The notes under the pieces were generated by a model that worked only from the letters and a program-made list of their open reading frames with translations, was not told the origin of the DNA and did not search any database. Below are positions 52,947 through 61,873 of a stretch of 64,000 nt of DNA, piece by piece. A program made the position numbers and the translations under genes. Source of the stretch: Brucella daejeonensis (GTDB taxonomy: Bacteria; Pseudomonadota; Alphaproteobacteria; Rhizobiales; Rhizobiaceae); the NCBI RefSeq assembly GCF_014199265.1, contig NZ_JACIJG010000002.1:248001-312000 (forward strand), read 5' to 3'. Numbering within the stretch: position 1 is the stretch's first letter; each line of letters begins with the position of its first letter.

Positions 52947-53687
52947 ATGACCTATTGCGTTGGAATGAAAATCGATCGCGGCCTTGTATTCATGTCCGAT
53001 ACACGGACGAATGCCGGGCTAGACAACATCTCCACATTTTCGAAGATGCGAAGCTGGATCAATCCGGGCGAGCGGGTAATCGTGCTTCTGTCGGCTGGAA
53101 ACCTCGCGACGACGCAGGCCGTGGCAAGCCTTCTGGAAGAGCGTATGAAGGCCCCGGCTGACAGGCATCCCTCGGTCTTCGATGCCCCTTCCATGTTTCA
53201 GGTGGCCCGTCTCGTCGGCGATACCGTCAAGGAAGTAATCCAGAATTCCGCGACCGGCGGGCAGAATGCCGATGCCTTCGGTGCATCGTTTATTCTCGGC
53301 GGACAGATCAAGGGCGGACAGCCGCGTCTTTTCTACATCTACCCCGAGGGTAACTTTATCGAGAGCTCGGCGGATACGCCGTTCTTCCAGATTGGCGAAA
53401 ACAAATACGGCAAACCTATCCTTGTGCGCGCCTATCAGGAGCAGATGAGTTTCGAGGAAGCGGTGAAACTGCTTCTCGTCTCGTTCGACTCCACGCTGAA
53501 AGCCAATCTTTCCGTGGGCCTGCCGCTGGACATGCAGGTTTACGAAAACGACAGTTTCAGGCTGGGTGCCTACAGGCGTTTCGAAGCGACCGACCCATAT
53601 TATCAAACCGTATCGGAAAGCTGGTCGGAAGCGCTGAAGTCAGCGCTGGAGCAATTACCGCCTTTCTCATTCAATGACGAAAAATAA
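52947..53687 (+). CDS. anbu: Anbu, proteasome/HslV-related peptidase
   Basis: Ntn-hydrolase of 246 residues. The start is chosen at ATG 52947 because it puts the nucleophile Thr at position 2 (MTYCVGM), exposed when Met is removed. D18 (MSDTRTNAG) and K33 (TFSKMRS) complete the proteasome-type Thr-Asp-Lys triad. Starting at 52872 would bury the Thr. The rest (VIVLLSAGNLATTQAVASLLEER, NADAFGASFILGGQI) follows Anbu. Anbu forms open helical rings rather than a closed barrel. Its substrate is not established. A terminator follows at 53732. Confidence 0.93.
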   Translation: MTYCVGMKIDRGLVFMSDTRTNAGLDNISTFSKMRSWINPGERVIVLLSAGNLATTQAVASLLEERMKAPADRHPSVFDAPSMFQVARLVGDTVKEVIQNSATGGQNADAFGASFILGGQIKGGQPRLFYIYPEGNFIESSADTPFFQIGENKYGKPILVRAYQEQMSFEEAVKLLLVSFDSTLKANLSVGLPLDMQVYENDSFRLGAYRRFEATDPYYQTVSESWSEALKSALEQLPPFSFNDEK

Positions 53688-53731
53688 GAAGGCCGGGCAT
53701 CGCGCTTGACTGTATGATGCTCTAAAAGAAA

Positions 53732-53754
53732 AGCCGGAGGAAATTCCTCCGGCT
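53732..53754. terminator. Terminator between anbu and the convergent nitroreductase gene
   Basis: A perfect nine-base stem AGCCGGAGG/CCTCCGGCT with the loop AAATT lies between the two stop codons. A-rich and T-rich flanks on the two sides suit use in both directions. Confidence 0.75.
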
Positions 53755-53780
53755 CGATTTCATGTCGCTGCGATAAACGA

Positions 53781-54380
53781 TCAGAAGAAGACCTTGAAGC
53801 GATCGGCATCGTCCATGAAAGCCTTTTCCGGGAAAGGCTGCTCGTTCGAGCCGAACGGCATCTGTGCGCGAAGCTTCCACGACGACGGAATATCCCAGAT
53901 CTGAGCAACTTCCTGATCGATCAGCGGGTTGTAATGCTGGAGGCTCGCGCCAATGCCTGCATTGGCAAGCGCAGTCCAGACGGAATGCTGCGCCATGCCG
54001 CCGGACTGTTCGGACCAGACCGGGAAATTGTCGGCATAAAGCGGGAAATTTTCCTGCAGGCCTTTAACGACATTCTGGTCTTCGTAGAACAGCACCGTGC
54101 CGGCGCCTGCGGCAAAGCTATCGATCTTGGCTTCGGTCTGGGCGAAAGCATCACCCGAAACGATGGGACGAAGCGTTTCCTTCACGATATTCCACAGCTT
54201 GTCGCTTTGTGCGCCGAACAGGGTCACGGCGCGGGAGCTTTGGGAGTTGAACGAAGACGGCGTATGCCTGACCGCTTCGCGGATCAGTTGGGCGACATCG
54301 TCCTGGGAGAGCGGGAGGGTCTTGCCCAATGCATACTGCGTACGGCGCTTCTTGATGGAATTCAGCAGAGAATTGTTCAT
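53781..54380 (-). CDS. Nitroreductase family oxidoreductase (HBN1/Frm2-like)
   Basis: Cytoplasmic FMN enzyme of 199 residues. The N-terminus LLNSIKKRRTQYALG and AVRHTPSSFNSQSSRAVTLFG contain the FMN phosphate-binding Arg and Ser/Asn residues. GMAQHSVWTALANAGIGASLQHYNPLID is the second flavin loop. The pattern is that of the fatty-acid-repression (Frm2) branch of nitroreductases. It reduces nitro or quinone compounds with NAD(P)H; physiological substrate unknown. It is monocistronic. Confidence 0.85.
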   Translation of the reverse strand: MNNSLLNSIKKRRTQYALGKTLPLSQDDVAQLIREAVRHTPSSFNSQSSRAVTLFGAQSDKLWNIVKETLRPIVSGDAFAQTEAKIDSFAAGAGTVLFYEDQNVVKGLQENFPLYADNFPVWSEQSGGMAQHSVWTALANAGIGASLQHYNPLIDQEVAQIWDIPSSWKLRAQMPFGSNEQPFPEKAFMDDADRFKVFF

Positions 54381-54825
54381 TTGCGTTTTCCTGTGTTTCA
54401 GCGGTCCTACAGGCTGTCCGGCTTGGGATTCTCAAAACAGCCCGGCGAATAGTCGGGCGGAACTTATTGCCATCGACGCCATCGAAGCCAGCCCATAATT
54501 GCGAAACACACTGTCAACGATCGGCGAAAGGTGTAGCGTCATCGATCTGAAAGAATTTCGCGGCATTATGACTTGCCCATATCGATCACGGTTCGGGACC
54601 GGCGCCAAAATACAGATTTTCCGGATCGGAAGACGGTGAAAAGATTCAAAATCGAGCGATAAGCCATTGAAAGCCATTGCCATAATGTTTCGCAACCGGT
54701 CATAATAAGGCCATCAGAACATATGATTCCTCTTTACGACTTTGCCGGAGCGATTTTGTAGCTGTTTTCTTGAGCGATGCCTGCTTCGGTTCAATATCTG
54801 AATTCGGTTTGGAGGCCTGTGGCGC
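54381..54825. other. Intergenic region upstream of the mrp operon
   Basis: No gene or clear operator is visible in these 445 bases. The region must hold divergent promoters for the nitroreductase gene and the mrp operon. A short direct repeat, AAGCCATTG, occurs twice near 54661-54680. Confidence 0.45.
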
Positions 54826-57741
54826 ATGACGATGGACGGCAGAATGCTTTTCCTGCTTGTCCTTCTTCCATTTCTCGGCAGCGCCATAACGGGACTTTTC
54901 AGAGGTGCGGATCGTAGCGGTTCCGCCTGGTTCACGGCGGCGATTGCACTTGTTGCCTTTGTGGTGACTGCGAGCCTTTATCCCATCGTATCCGACGGCA
55001 AGGTCCTGCGTGGCACAATAGAATGGCTCCCCGCCTACGGTCTCAATGTCACGTTTCGCATGGACGGCTTTGCCTGGCTTTTCGCCATGCTCATTACGGG
55101 CATCGGATTGCTGGTCGTCATCTATGCGCGCTATTATATGTCACCCGAAGACCCGGTTCCCAGGTTCTTCTCGTTCCTCCAGTCCTTCATGGGCGCGATG
55201 CTCGGCGTCGTCCTGTCGGGGAACCTCATACTGCTCGCCGTGTTCTGGGAGCTTACCAGCATCTTCTCGTTCCTCCTGATCGGCTACTGGCACCATAATG
55301 CCAGTGCCCGCGATGGTGCGCGCATGGCGCTGACCGTGACGGGTATCGGCGGTTTCTGTCTGCTCGCAGGCGTGCTGCTGCTCGGCCATATCGTCGGCAG
55401 CTACGATCTCGACAAGGTGCTGGCGGCGGGCAATGTCGTGCGTACGCACCCGCTTTACAGCGTCGCACTGGTCCTGATTCTGCTTGGCGCCTTCACGAAA
55501 AGCGCGCAGTTTCCGTTCCATTTCTGGCTGCCCAACGCTATGGCGGCTCCCACACCCGTCTCGGCTTACCTGCATTCGGCCACCATGGTGAAGGCCGGTG
55601 TGTTCCTGCTCGCCCGCCTGTGGCCGGTTCTGAGCGGCACGGAAGAATGGTTCTGGATCGTCGGTTCGGCGGGACTGATCACGCTTCTGCTCGCGAGCTT
55701 CTTTGCGGTTTTCCAGCAGGACCTCAAGGGTCTGCTCGCCTATTCGACCATCAGCAATCTCGGTCTGATTACCGTGCTGCTCAGCCTCGGTAGCCCGCTT
55801 GCAGCCGTTGCCGCGATTTTCCACATGGTCAACCATGCGATTTTCAAGGCGTCGCTGTTCATGGCGGCCGGCATCATCGATCATGAAACCGGTACGCGCG
55901 ACATGCGTAAATTGAGCGGCCTTCTGCGGCCCATGCCCTATACGGCTACGCTCGCCATGGTGGCGAGCGCGGCGATGGCCGGCGTGCCTTTGCTCAACGG
56001 CTTCATTTCCAAGGAAATGTTCTTTGCCGAGGCGGTCGAAACCCATTTGGCGTCGTGGCTCGACACGATCACGCCCTATGTGGCCACCGTCGCGAGCGTC
56101 TTCACAGTCGCCTATTCGGTGCGCTTCATCTATTCGACCTTCTTCGGACCGTCGCCGCACGACCTGCCGCAAGAACCGCATGAGCCGCCGCACTGGATGC
56201 GCCGCCCGATCGAACTTCTCGTCCTGCTCTGCCTGCTGATCGGCATCGTGCCGGGCCTTTCCATCGGCCCGTTCCTGCATTCGGCGGTGCTGTCGGTACT
56301 TGGCAGCGCGACGCCCGCATATAGCCTGTCGGTCTGGCATGGCCTCAACCTGCCTTTGATGATGAGCATCGTCGCCATGATCGGCGGCGTTCTCCTGCAC
56401 TGGACGCTGAAGAACTATCTCATGACGAGCGAGGATGGCCCGCCGCTTTTCCGGCATCTTCAAGGGCAGCGCATCTTCGAACGTGTTCTGGTCACGCTGT
56501 CGTGGAACTGGGCGCGCAAGGCCGAAGCCTTCCTCAGCACCCGTCGCCTTCAGCCGCAGCTTCGCATCGTGGTTGCCATCGCCGTCATTGCAGCCGCATG
56601 GCCGCTTTTTGCCGCCGGTTTGCAATCGGGAGCGCTTGGTGTCCAGCCGGTGGACCCGATTTTCGCCGGTCTGTGGCTGCTTGGCGGCGCCTGCGCGATA
56701 GGGGCAGCCTATCAGGCAAAATTTCACCGGCTGGCAGCGCTTGTCCTGCTCGGCGGCGCGGGTCTGATCACCTGCATCACCTTCGTCTGGCTCTCCGCGC
56801 CGGATCTTGCCGTGACGCAGTTGCTGGTCGAAATCGTGACCACCGTGCTGTTGCTCCTCGGCCTGCGCTGGCTTCCCAAACGCTGGGAAGATCCCGATCC
56901 GATGCCGGTGCGGGTCGGGCCGCGTATCCGTCGCTATCGCGACCTGCTGCTGGCGGTGGCCAGCGGGGCAGGGGCAGGTTTCATCGCCTATGCCGTCATG
57001 ACGCGGTTGCCGCCCAGCAGTATTGGCGATTATTTCCTGGAAAACGCCTATTCGGGCGGTGGCGGCAAGAATGTCGTCAACGTCATTCTGGTCGATTTCC
57101 GCGCCTTCGACACATTGGGAGAAATTGCGGTGCTTGGCGTCGTCGGCCTGACGGTCTTCGCGCTTCTGCGTCGTTTCCGCCCCGCGCCCGATACCACCGG
57201 TTCGACCGCGCAGCAGAAAATTCAGGATGCCTATGACGAGGCAACGCCCGACCGCAAGGCAGGCGAAACTTTGGCCGACTATCTGGCTGTGCCGTCGGTC
57301 ATCATGCAGTGGCTGTTTCCCGTCATCATCGTTTTCGCCGTTCACCTGTTCTTGCGTGGGCACGATCTGCCGGGCGGCGGTTTCGCGGCGGGCATCGCGC
57401 TCGCAATCGCATTCCTGCTGCAATATCTGGCCTCTGGCGCGCGTTCGGTCGAGGATCGCCTGCGTATCCTTCCGCTGCGCTGGATCGGGCTTGGCCTGTT
57501 CTTCGCCGCCGCCACGGGCGCTGGTTCCTGGCTGTTCGGCTATCCATTCCTGACAACCTTCTTCCAATATACGGAGATACCGCATATTGGAAAAATGCCG
57601 ACCGCAAGCGCATTGTTGTTCGATCTTGGCGTCTTCACACTGGTCGTCGGTGCAACGGTTCTCGTGCTGATCGCTCTCGCGCACCAGTCGCTGCGCAAGC
57701 ATCGTGTCGAGAAACTCGCCGCAACGAAGGAGGAGAACTGA
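54826..57741 (+). CDS. mrpA: Mrp/Pha-type cation/proton antiporter subunit A, with MrpB domain fused at the C-terminus
   Basis: Inner-membrane protein of 971 residues with more than 20 hydrophobic segments, homologous to complex I subunit NuoL. The N-terminal antiporter core has FWELTSIFSFLLIGYWHH with the conserved Glu, FHFWLPNAMAAPTPVSAYLHSATMVKAG and SNLGLITVLLSLGSPLAA. After about residue 800 a further domain (VIMQWLFPVIIVFAVHLFLRGHDLPGGGFAAGI) is the MrpB protein; no separate mrpB gene exists. This PhaAB fusion is usual in Rhizobiales. GGAGG lies ten bases before ATG 54826. The complex exchanges Na+ or K+ for protons. Confidence 0.93.
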   Translation: MTMDGRMLFLLVLLPFLGSAITGLFRGADRSGSAWFTAAIALVAFVVTASLYPIVSDGKVLRGTIEWLPAYGLNVTFRMDGFAWLFAMLITGIGLLVVIYARYYMSPEDPVPRFFSFLQSFMGAMLGVVLSGNLILLAVFWELTSIFSFLLIGYWHHNASARDGARMALTVTGIGGFCLLAGVLLLGHIVGSYDLDKVLAAGNVVRTHPLYSVALVLILLGAFTKSAQFPFHFWLPNAMAAPTPVSAYLHSATMVKAGVFLLARLWPVLSGTEEWFWIVGSAGLITLLLASFFAVFQQDLKGLLAYSTISNLGLITVLLSLGSPLAAVAAIFHMVNHAIFKASLFMAAGIIDHETGTRDMRKLSGLLRPMPYTATLAMVASAAMAGVPLLNGFISKEMFFAEAVETHLASWLDTITPYVATVASVFTVAYSVRFIYSTFFGPSPHDLPQEPHEPPHWMRRPIELLVLLCLLIGIVPGLSIGPFLHSAVLSVLGSATPAYSLSVWHGLNLPLMMSIVAMIGGVLLHWTLKNYLMTSEDGPPLFRHLQGQRIFERVLVTLSWNWARKAEAFLSTRRLQPQLRIVVAIAVIAAAWPLFAAGLQSGALGVQPVDPIFAGLWLLGGACAIGAAYQAKFHRLAALVLLGGAGLITCITFVWLSAPDLAVTQLLVEIVTTVLLLLGLRWLPKRWEDPDPMPVRVGPRIRRYRDLLLAVASGAGAGFIAYAVMTRLPPSSIGDYFLENAYSGGGGKNVVNVILVDFRAFDTLGEIAVLGVVGLTVFALLRRFRPAPDTTGSTAQQKIQDAYDEATPDRKAGETLADYLAVPSVIMQWLFPVIIVFAVHLFLRGHDLPGGGFAAGIALAIAFLLQYLASGARSVEDRLRILPLRWIGLGLFFAAATGAGSWLFGYPFLTTFFQYTEIPHIGKMPTASALLFDLGVFTLVVGATVLVLIALAHQSLRKHRVEKLAATKEEN

Positions 57742-58082
57742 TGGAACTCGTTCTCGCCCTTGCAATCGGCGTGCTGATGGCCTCCGGCGTATGGCTCGTC
57801 CTGCGCCCGCGCACATTTCAGGTGGCGATCGGCCTGTCCCTGATTTCCTATGCGGTCAATCTCTTCATCTTCTCGATGGGGCGTTTGCGCACCAATGCAG
57901 CGCCGGTGCTCGATTCCCGCGTTGATATTCAGGCTGCGCAATATACCGATCCTGTGCCGCAAGCGCTCGTTCTGACCGCCATCGTCATCGGATTTGCGAT
58001 GACTGCGCTTTTCCTTGTCGTGCTGCTCGCCTCACGCGGGCTGACGCGTACGGACCATGTGGACGGCAAGGAGAACCGGTGA
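57741..58082 (+). CDS. mrpC: Cation/proton antiporter subunit C
   Basis: Subunit of 113 residues with three hydrophobic segments, homologous to NuoK. It has the family pattern VLRPRTFQVAIGLSLISYAVNLFIFSMGRL and the conserved DPVPQALVLTAIVIGFAMTALFLVVLLA. AAGGAGGAGAACTG precedes the ATG, and the first base is shared with the mrpA stop codon. Confidence 0.92.
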   Translation: MELVLALAIGVLMASGVWLVLRPRTFQVAIGLSLISYAVNLFIFSMGRLRTNAAPVLDSRVDIQAAQYTDPVPQALVLTAIVIGFAMTALFLVVLLASRGLTRTDHVDGKENR

Positions 58083-59710
58083 TGGACTGGAAAACGCACC
58101 TCATCGTTGCTCCCATTGTCCTGCCGCTCGTGACAGCAGCGGTGCTGCTGCTGTTCGATGAGCGCAAGCGCAGGCTCAAAATGGCGATCAATTCCATCTC
58201 GACGCTTGGCCTCATCGCAATCGCCGTCACGCTTGCAGGCATGGCGACCGAAAAGGCTCCGGACGCTTTTGTCTATTTGATCGGCAACTGGCCGGCCCCT
58301 TTCGGGATCGTGCTCGTACTGGATCGTCTCGCCGCGCTGATGCTTGTGCTGGCCAGCCTTCTCGGCATGGCCTCGCTCAGTTTTGCACTGGCGCACTGGC
58401 ACAAGGCCAGCCCTCATTTCCATACGATTTTCCAGCTCCTGCTGATGGGCTTGAACGGCGCCTTCCTCACGGGCGACCTGTTCAATCTCTTCGTATTCTT
58501 CGAGGTCATGCTGGCTGCATCCTACGGGCTTGCCCTGCACGGGTCCGGGCCAGCGCGTGTCAGGGCCGGGATGCACTATATTGCCGTCAATCTGGTCGCG
58601 TCGTCGCTGTTCCTGATCGGCGTGAGCCTGATCTACGGCGTCGCCGGCACGCTCAACATGGCGGATCTCGCCCGGAAGATTTCGCAAGTCGCGCCCGAGG
58701 ACCGCATGTTGCTCGAAGCGGGGGCGGCAGTACTCGGCGTCGCCTTCCTCGTAAAGGCCGGGATGTGGCCCCTCAATTTCTGGCTCGCGCCGACCTATAC
58801 GGCTGCGGCCGCGCCCGTGGCGGCGGTGTTCGCCATCATGAGCAAGGTCGGTATCTATGTGCTCCTGCGCCTGTCGCCGCTGATGTTCGGCATCGATGCT
58901 GGAACGTCCTACGGGTTCGGCAATGACTGGCTCTATTTCGGCGGCATGGTCACGCTGGCCTTCGGGCTGATCGGGGTTGTCGCGTCGCAGGCGATGGGGA
59001 GGCTGGCAAGCTACAGCATTCTGGTCTCTTCCGGCACGCTTCTCGCCGCCATCGGCAGCGGCAACGCCGCCATGACCGGAGCCGCCCTTTTCTACATGGT
59101 CAGTTCGACACTCACCATTGCCGCCTTTTTCCTGCTCATCGAACTCATCGAGCGCGGGCAGGACGCAGCCGCCAACGTTCTCGCCGTTACGATGGAAGCT
59201 TATGGCGACGAGGAGGAGGAAGAAGAGGAAGACGAGGTGGGAGCGGTGCTGCCAGCCACTCTTGCCGTGCTTGGCACCCTCTTCGGCATCTGCGCGATAT
59301 TGCTTATCGGCCTGCCGCCATTTTCCGGCTTCATCGCCAAATTCCTCCTGCTCGCGGCGGTGTTCAATGGCGAGGGCGCGACGCCCCAACTCGCAATGCC
59401 GGTCAGCCCGGCAAACTGGGTATTGGTTACGCTGATCCTTCTGTCCGGCCTGTCCGCGCTCATTGCAATGACGCGTACCGGCATCCGCACATTCTGGGCG
59501 TCGCTCGAAGGCAATGTGCCGCGGGTTCTGGTCCGTGAAGCGGTTCCTGTCGCGGGGCTTCTGCTGATCTGTCTGGCGCTGACGATCGGAGCCGGTCCGG
59601 CCATGCGTTACATGGATGAGACCGCCCGTTCCCTGCGCAATCCGCAAGCCTATATCGGTAGCGTGCTGAACGCGCCGCGCGCAGGCGTGCAAATGGAGGA
59701 GGCAAAATGA
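58082..59710 (+). CDS. mrpD: Cation/proton antiporter subunit D
   Basis: Inner-membrane subunit of 542 residues, homologous to NuoN/NuoM, with about 14 hydrophobic segments. Conserved parts are FNLFVFFEVMLAASYGLALHG with the essential Glu and VKAGMWPLNFWLAPTYTAAAAPVAAVFAIMSKVG with the conserved Lys. An acidic run of ten Glu/Asp residues (EEEEEEEDE within it) near residues 377-387 lies in a loop between helices. ATG 58082 shares a base with the mrpC stop; the GTG one codon earlier is an alternative. Confidence 0.93.
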   Translation: MDWKTHLIVAPIVLPLVTAAVLLLFDERKRRLKMAINSISTLGLIAIAVTLAGMATEKAPDAFVYLIGNWPAPFGIVLVLDRLAALMLVLASLLGMASLSFALAHWHKASPHFHTIFQLLLMGLNGAFLTGDLFNLFVFFEVMLAASYGLALHGSGPARVRAGMHYIAVNLVASSLFLIGVSLIYGVAGTLNMADLARKISQVAPEDRMLLEAGAAVLGVAFLVKAGMWPLNFWLAPTYTAAAAPVAAVFAIMSKVGIYVLLRLSPLMFGIDAGTSYGFGNDWLYFGGMVTLAFGLIGVVASQAMGRLASYSILVSSGTLLAAIGSGNAAMTGAALFYMVSSTLTIAAFFLLIELIERGQDAAANVLAVTMEAYGDEEEEEEEDEVGAVLPATLAVLGTLFGICAILLIGLPPFSGFIAKFLLLAAVFNGEGATPQLAMPVSPANWVLVTLILLSGLSALIAMTRTGIRTFWASLEGNVPRVLVREAVPVAGLLLICLALTIGAGPAMRYMDETARSLRNPQAYIGSVLNAPRAGVQMEEAK

Positions 59711-60222
59711 AGAAAATCATGCCTTATCCGCTTCTGTTCGTCGCACTGATCGTGTTCTGGCTGCTTCTGAACGGCTTTACGCGGGCGCAGTTTCTGCTCG
59801 GCGCCGTCATAGCGCTCGCCGCCTGCCTGTTCATGACAGCCTTGCAGCCTCAGAAAAACCACTTTCGTTCGATCCCGACGATATTCTGGCTTTTCGGGGC
59901 GGTGAGCTATGACATCCTGCAATCCAATATCGCCGTTACGGGCATCATCCTGTCCCGCAAGCGCAAGCGCCGCCCCGGCTTTGTCGTGATACGGCTCGAC
60001 CTGCAAAATCGCACCGCACTTGCCGTTCTGGCCTGTATCGTAACCGCAACGCCCGGCACCGCCTGGGTGGACTATAATGCCGCCCAGCAGGAACTCACCA
60101 TCCATGTGCTCGATCTTGAAGACGCGCAGGAATGGCGGGATACGATCAAGCACCGGTACGAGCAGCCGCTGATCAGGATTTTCGGGACACAAGACCTGGT
60201 GGAAGAGGAGAAATCCGCATGA
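59707..60222 (+). CDS. mrpE: Cation/proton antiporter subunit E
   Basis: Subunit of 171 residues: two N-terminal hydrophobic segments, then a soluble domain with LDLQNRTALAVLACIVTATPGTAWVDYNAAQQELTIHVLDLED, the TPGT motif typical of MrpE. It overlaps mrpD and mrpF by four bases each. It is required for assembly of the complex and has no complex I counterpart. Confidence 0.92.
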   Translation: MKKIMPYPLLFVALIVFWLLLNGFTRAQFLLGAVIALAACLFMTALQPQKNHFRSIPTIFWLFGAVSYDILQSNIAVTGIILSRKRKRRPGFVVIRLDLQNRTALAVLACIVTATPGTAWVDYNAAQQELTIHVLDLEDAQEWRDTIKHRYEQPLIRIFGTQDLVEEEKSA

Positions 60223-60500
60223 GCGCAGTCATTGTCTTCTGGTCCCTGCTTGCCGCCCAGCTCATGCTTCTCGCCGCAATGGCATGTGCGGTCTATCGTC
60301 TGCTGGCTGGCCCGCGCGCGCAGGACCGCGTTCTCGCGGCCGACGCGCTTTATCTCAATTCGCTTCTGCTCCTGCTGACCTTCGGCATCCGCACCGGCAG
60401 CGTCATTTATTTCGAGGTTGCCCTGATCATCGCCCTTCTCGGCTTCGTCTCGACAGTGGCGCTGTCCAAGTTCCTGATGCGCGGGGAGGTGATCGAATGA
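60219..60500 (+). CDS. mrpF: Cation/proton antiporter subunit F
   Basis: Small subunit of 93 residues with three hydrophobic segments. The family segment RLLAGPRAQDRVLAADAL, with its conserved Asp residues, leads to FEVALIIALLGFVSTVALSKFL. GGAAGAGGAG precedes ATG 60219, which overlaps the mrpE stop (ATGA). It overlaps mrpG in the same way. Confidence 0.92.
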   Translation: MSAVIVFWSLLAAQLMLLAAMACAVYRLLAGPRAQDRVLAADALYLNSLLLLLTFGIRTGSVIYFEVALIIALLGFVSTVALSKFLMRGEVIE

Positions 60501-60850
60501 TCCATGCCGCCGATCTTCCCCTATGGTGCGCTATCGCCATTTCGTTCTTTCTGGTCGCAGGAGCCTTCCTGACGCTCGTCGGGTGCATAGGGCTGGTCCG
60601 GTTCAGGACCTTTTACGAGCGTATTCATGCCCCGACGATCGGTTCTTCCTTCGGGGCGGGTGGAATCCTGATCGCGTCGATCATATTTTTCTCCATCTTG
60701 CAATCGAAGCCGATTCTGCATGAAGTGCTGATTGCCGTCTTTGTGATCGTCACAACGCCGGTAACGCTCATGCTGCTCAGCCGCGCCGTGATCCATCGCG
60801 ACAGGACGCAGGACAGCAAGGAGCTGCCTTCTTCTTCCGATCCGTTATAG
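60497..60850 (+). CDS. mrpG: Cation/proton antiporter subunit G
   Basis: Last subunit, 117 residues with three hydrophobic segments. Family pattern: LVAGAFLTLVGCIGLVRFRTFYERIHAPTIGSSFGAGGILIAS. GGGGAGGTGATCGA precedes the start. The operon order A(B)-C-D-E-F-G is complete. No strong terminator follows; only a 6-bp CGAACC/GGTTCG stem with a long loop is seen just after the stop. Confidence 0.92.
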   Translation: MIHAADLPLWCAIAISFFLVAGAFLTLVGCIGLVRFRTFYERIHAPTIGSSFGAGGILIASIIFFSILQSKPILHEVLIAVFVIVTTPVTLMLLSRAVIHRDRTQDSKELPSSSDPL

Positions 60851-61254
60851 GGTCTATTGCGAACCGCTCGTAACAGATCCTGGTTCGGTGAACATGGTGC
60901 TTGAGGGTGCGAGAGGGTGGAGAACGTGCGTTTTCCGTCTGCTCGAAATGGGGATTTGGCCGCTCTTTGAGAAAAGCAGCGGCACAGCGTTCCGGGCAGG
61001 CCGGCGAGCTGTTTTGGAGTTTGTTTCAAGACCGGCTATCCTGACATGCGGAAACATCATCTGCCTTTTGCCGAATCCTCGGCCCGACTGACACCGTATC
61101 GCGGACCGGAAGCTGCGGTTTGCCATGTTTCAGGAGCATTTGGAGGAATGCCCCGCGAGTAACCTCTGGCTGCGGCCAATTGTCCATTCGAGCTTTCGCT
61201 CGGGACATCTGGATTGAAGGTCGATGCTAATTGAATTATCTGGATTTCAGTAAT
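60851..61254. other. Intergenic region between mrpG and the GbsR-type gene
   Basis: No gene is supported; frames of 60-90 codons on both strands lack ribosome sites. The last 50 bases are AT-rich and should carry the promoter of the regulator gene, next to the palindrome at 61255. Confidence 0.45.
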
Positions 61255-61270
61255 TTCTGAAATTTCAGAA
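61255..61270. promoter_or_regulatory. Perfect 16-bp palindrome upstream of the GbsR-type gene
   Basis: TTCTGAAATTTCAGAA is fully symmetric and lies 18 bp before the start codon, next to a further half-site (ATTTCAG at 61244-61250). Size and position suit autorepression by a dimeric winged-helix regulator. Assignment to the adjacent gene is by position only. Confidence 0.6.
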
Positions 61271-61288
61271 TTTACGGGAGAGAGAATT

Positions 61289-61873
61289 TTGGAATTGTCG
61301 CCAATCGTTCAGTCGTTTGTGCTCCATTTTGGAGAAATGGGCAGCCGGTGGGGCATAAACCGCACGGTCGGGCAGATATATGCGCTGCTTTACGTGTCGC
61401 CGCAGCCTCTTTGTGCAGACCAGATCGTCGAATCCCTCGGCGTATCGCGGTCGAACGTGTCCATGGGCATACGTGAACTGCAAGGCTGGAACCTTGTTCT
61501 GTTGAAGCACATTCCCGGTGATCGTCGCGATTTTTTCACGACGCCCGACGATGTATGGCAAATCCTGCGTACGCTTGCCGAGGAGCGCAAGAAACGCGAG
61601 ATCGATCCGACGCTCTCCGTGCTGCGCGAGATTCTCATGGAGCGGCCGGAAGGCGATAGCGACGTTTATGCACAGGACCGCATGAAGGACATGTACGGCC
61701 TGATCGAGCGGCTGACCAACTGGTACGACGACGTCAAGAAGCTCGATACCGACCGGCTGACCAGCCTTCTGGCGCTCGGTGCCAAAGTGACCCGTTTTCT
61801 TGAGACCACGGACAGGATCGTGGCTCTGGGGCGCGGGCGAACATCGGCCAAAAAGGAGCCTAAGCGAGAGTGA
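61289..61873 (+). CDS. GbsR/MarR-type transcriptional regulator
   Basis: DNA-binding protein of 194 residues with the GbsR pattern: FVLHFGEMGSRWGINRTVGQIYALLYVSPQPLCADQIVESLGVSRSNVSMGIRELQGWNLV, a winged helix in which LGVSRSNVSMGIREL is the recognition helix. Then comes HIPGDRRDFFTTPDDVWQIL and a helical dimerisation tail. The TTG start is eight bases after GGGAGAG. It overlaps cydD by four bases, so it probably controls cydDC and itself. The effector is unknown; a redox, thiol or heme signal would fit the target. Confidence 0.85.
   Translation: MELSPIVQSFVLHFGEMGSRWGINRTVGQIYALLYVSPQPLCADQIVESLGVSRSNVSMGIRELQGWNLVLLKHIPGDRRDFFTTPDDVWQILRTLAEERKKREIDPTLSVLREILMERPEGDSDVYAQDRMKDMYGLIERLTNWYDDVKKLDTDRLTSLLALGAKVTRFLETTDRIVALGRGRTSAKKEPKRE

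Noticed and set aside
55141-57816. An 891-codon open frame on the minus strand
   Set aside because: It is antisense to mrpA, which has strong family motifs, and the translation is rich in Arg, Gln, Glu and Asp without any domain. High GC makes such antisense frames common.
57929-59692. A 587-codon minus-strand open frame
   Set aside because: Antisense to mrpD; the composition is charged and low in hydrophobics, with no recognisable domain.
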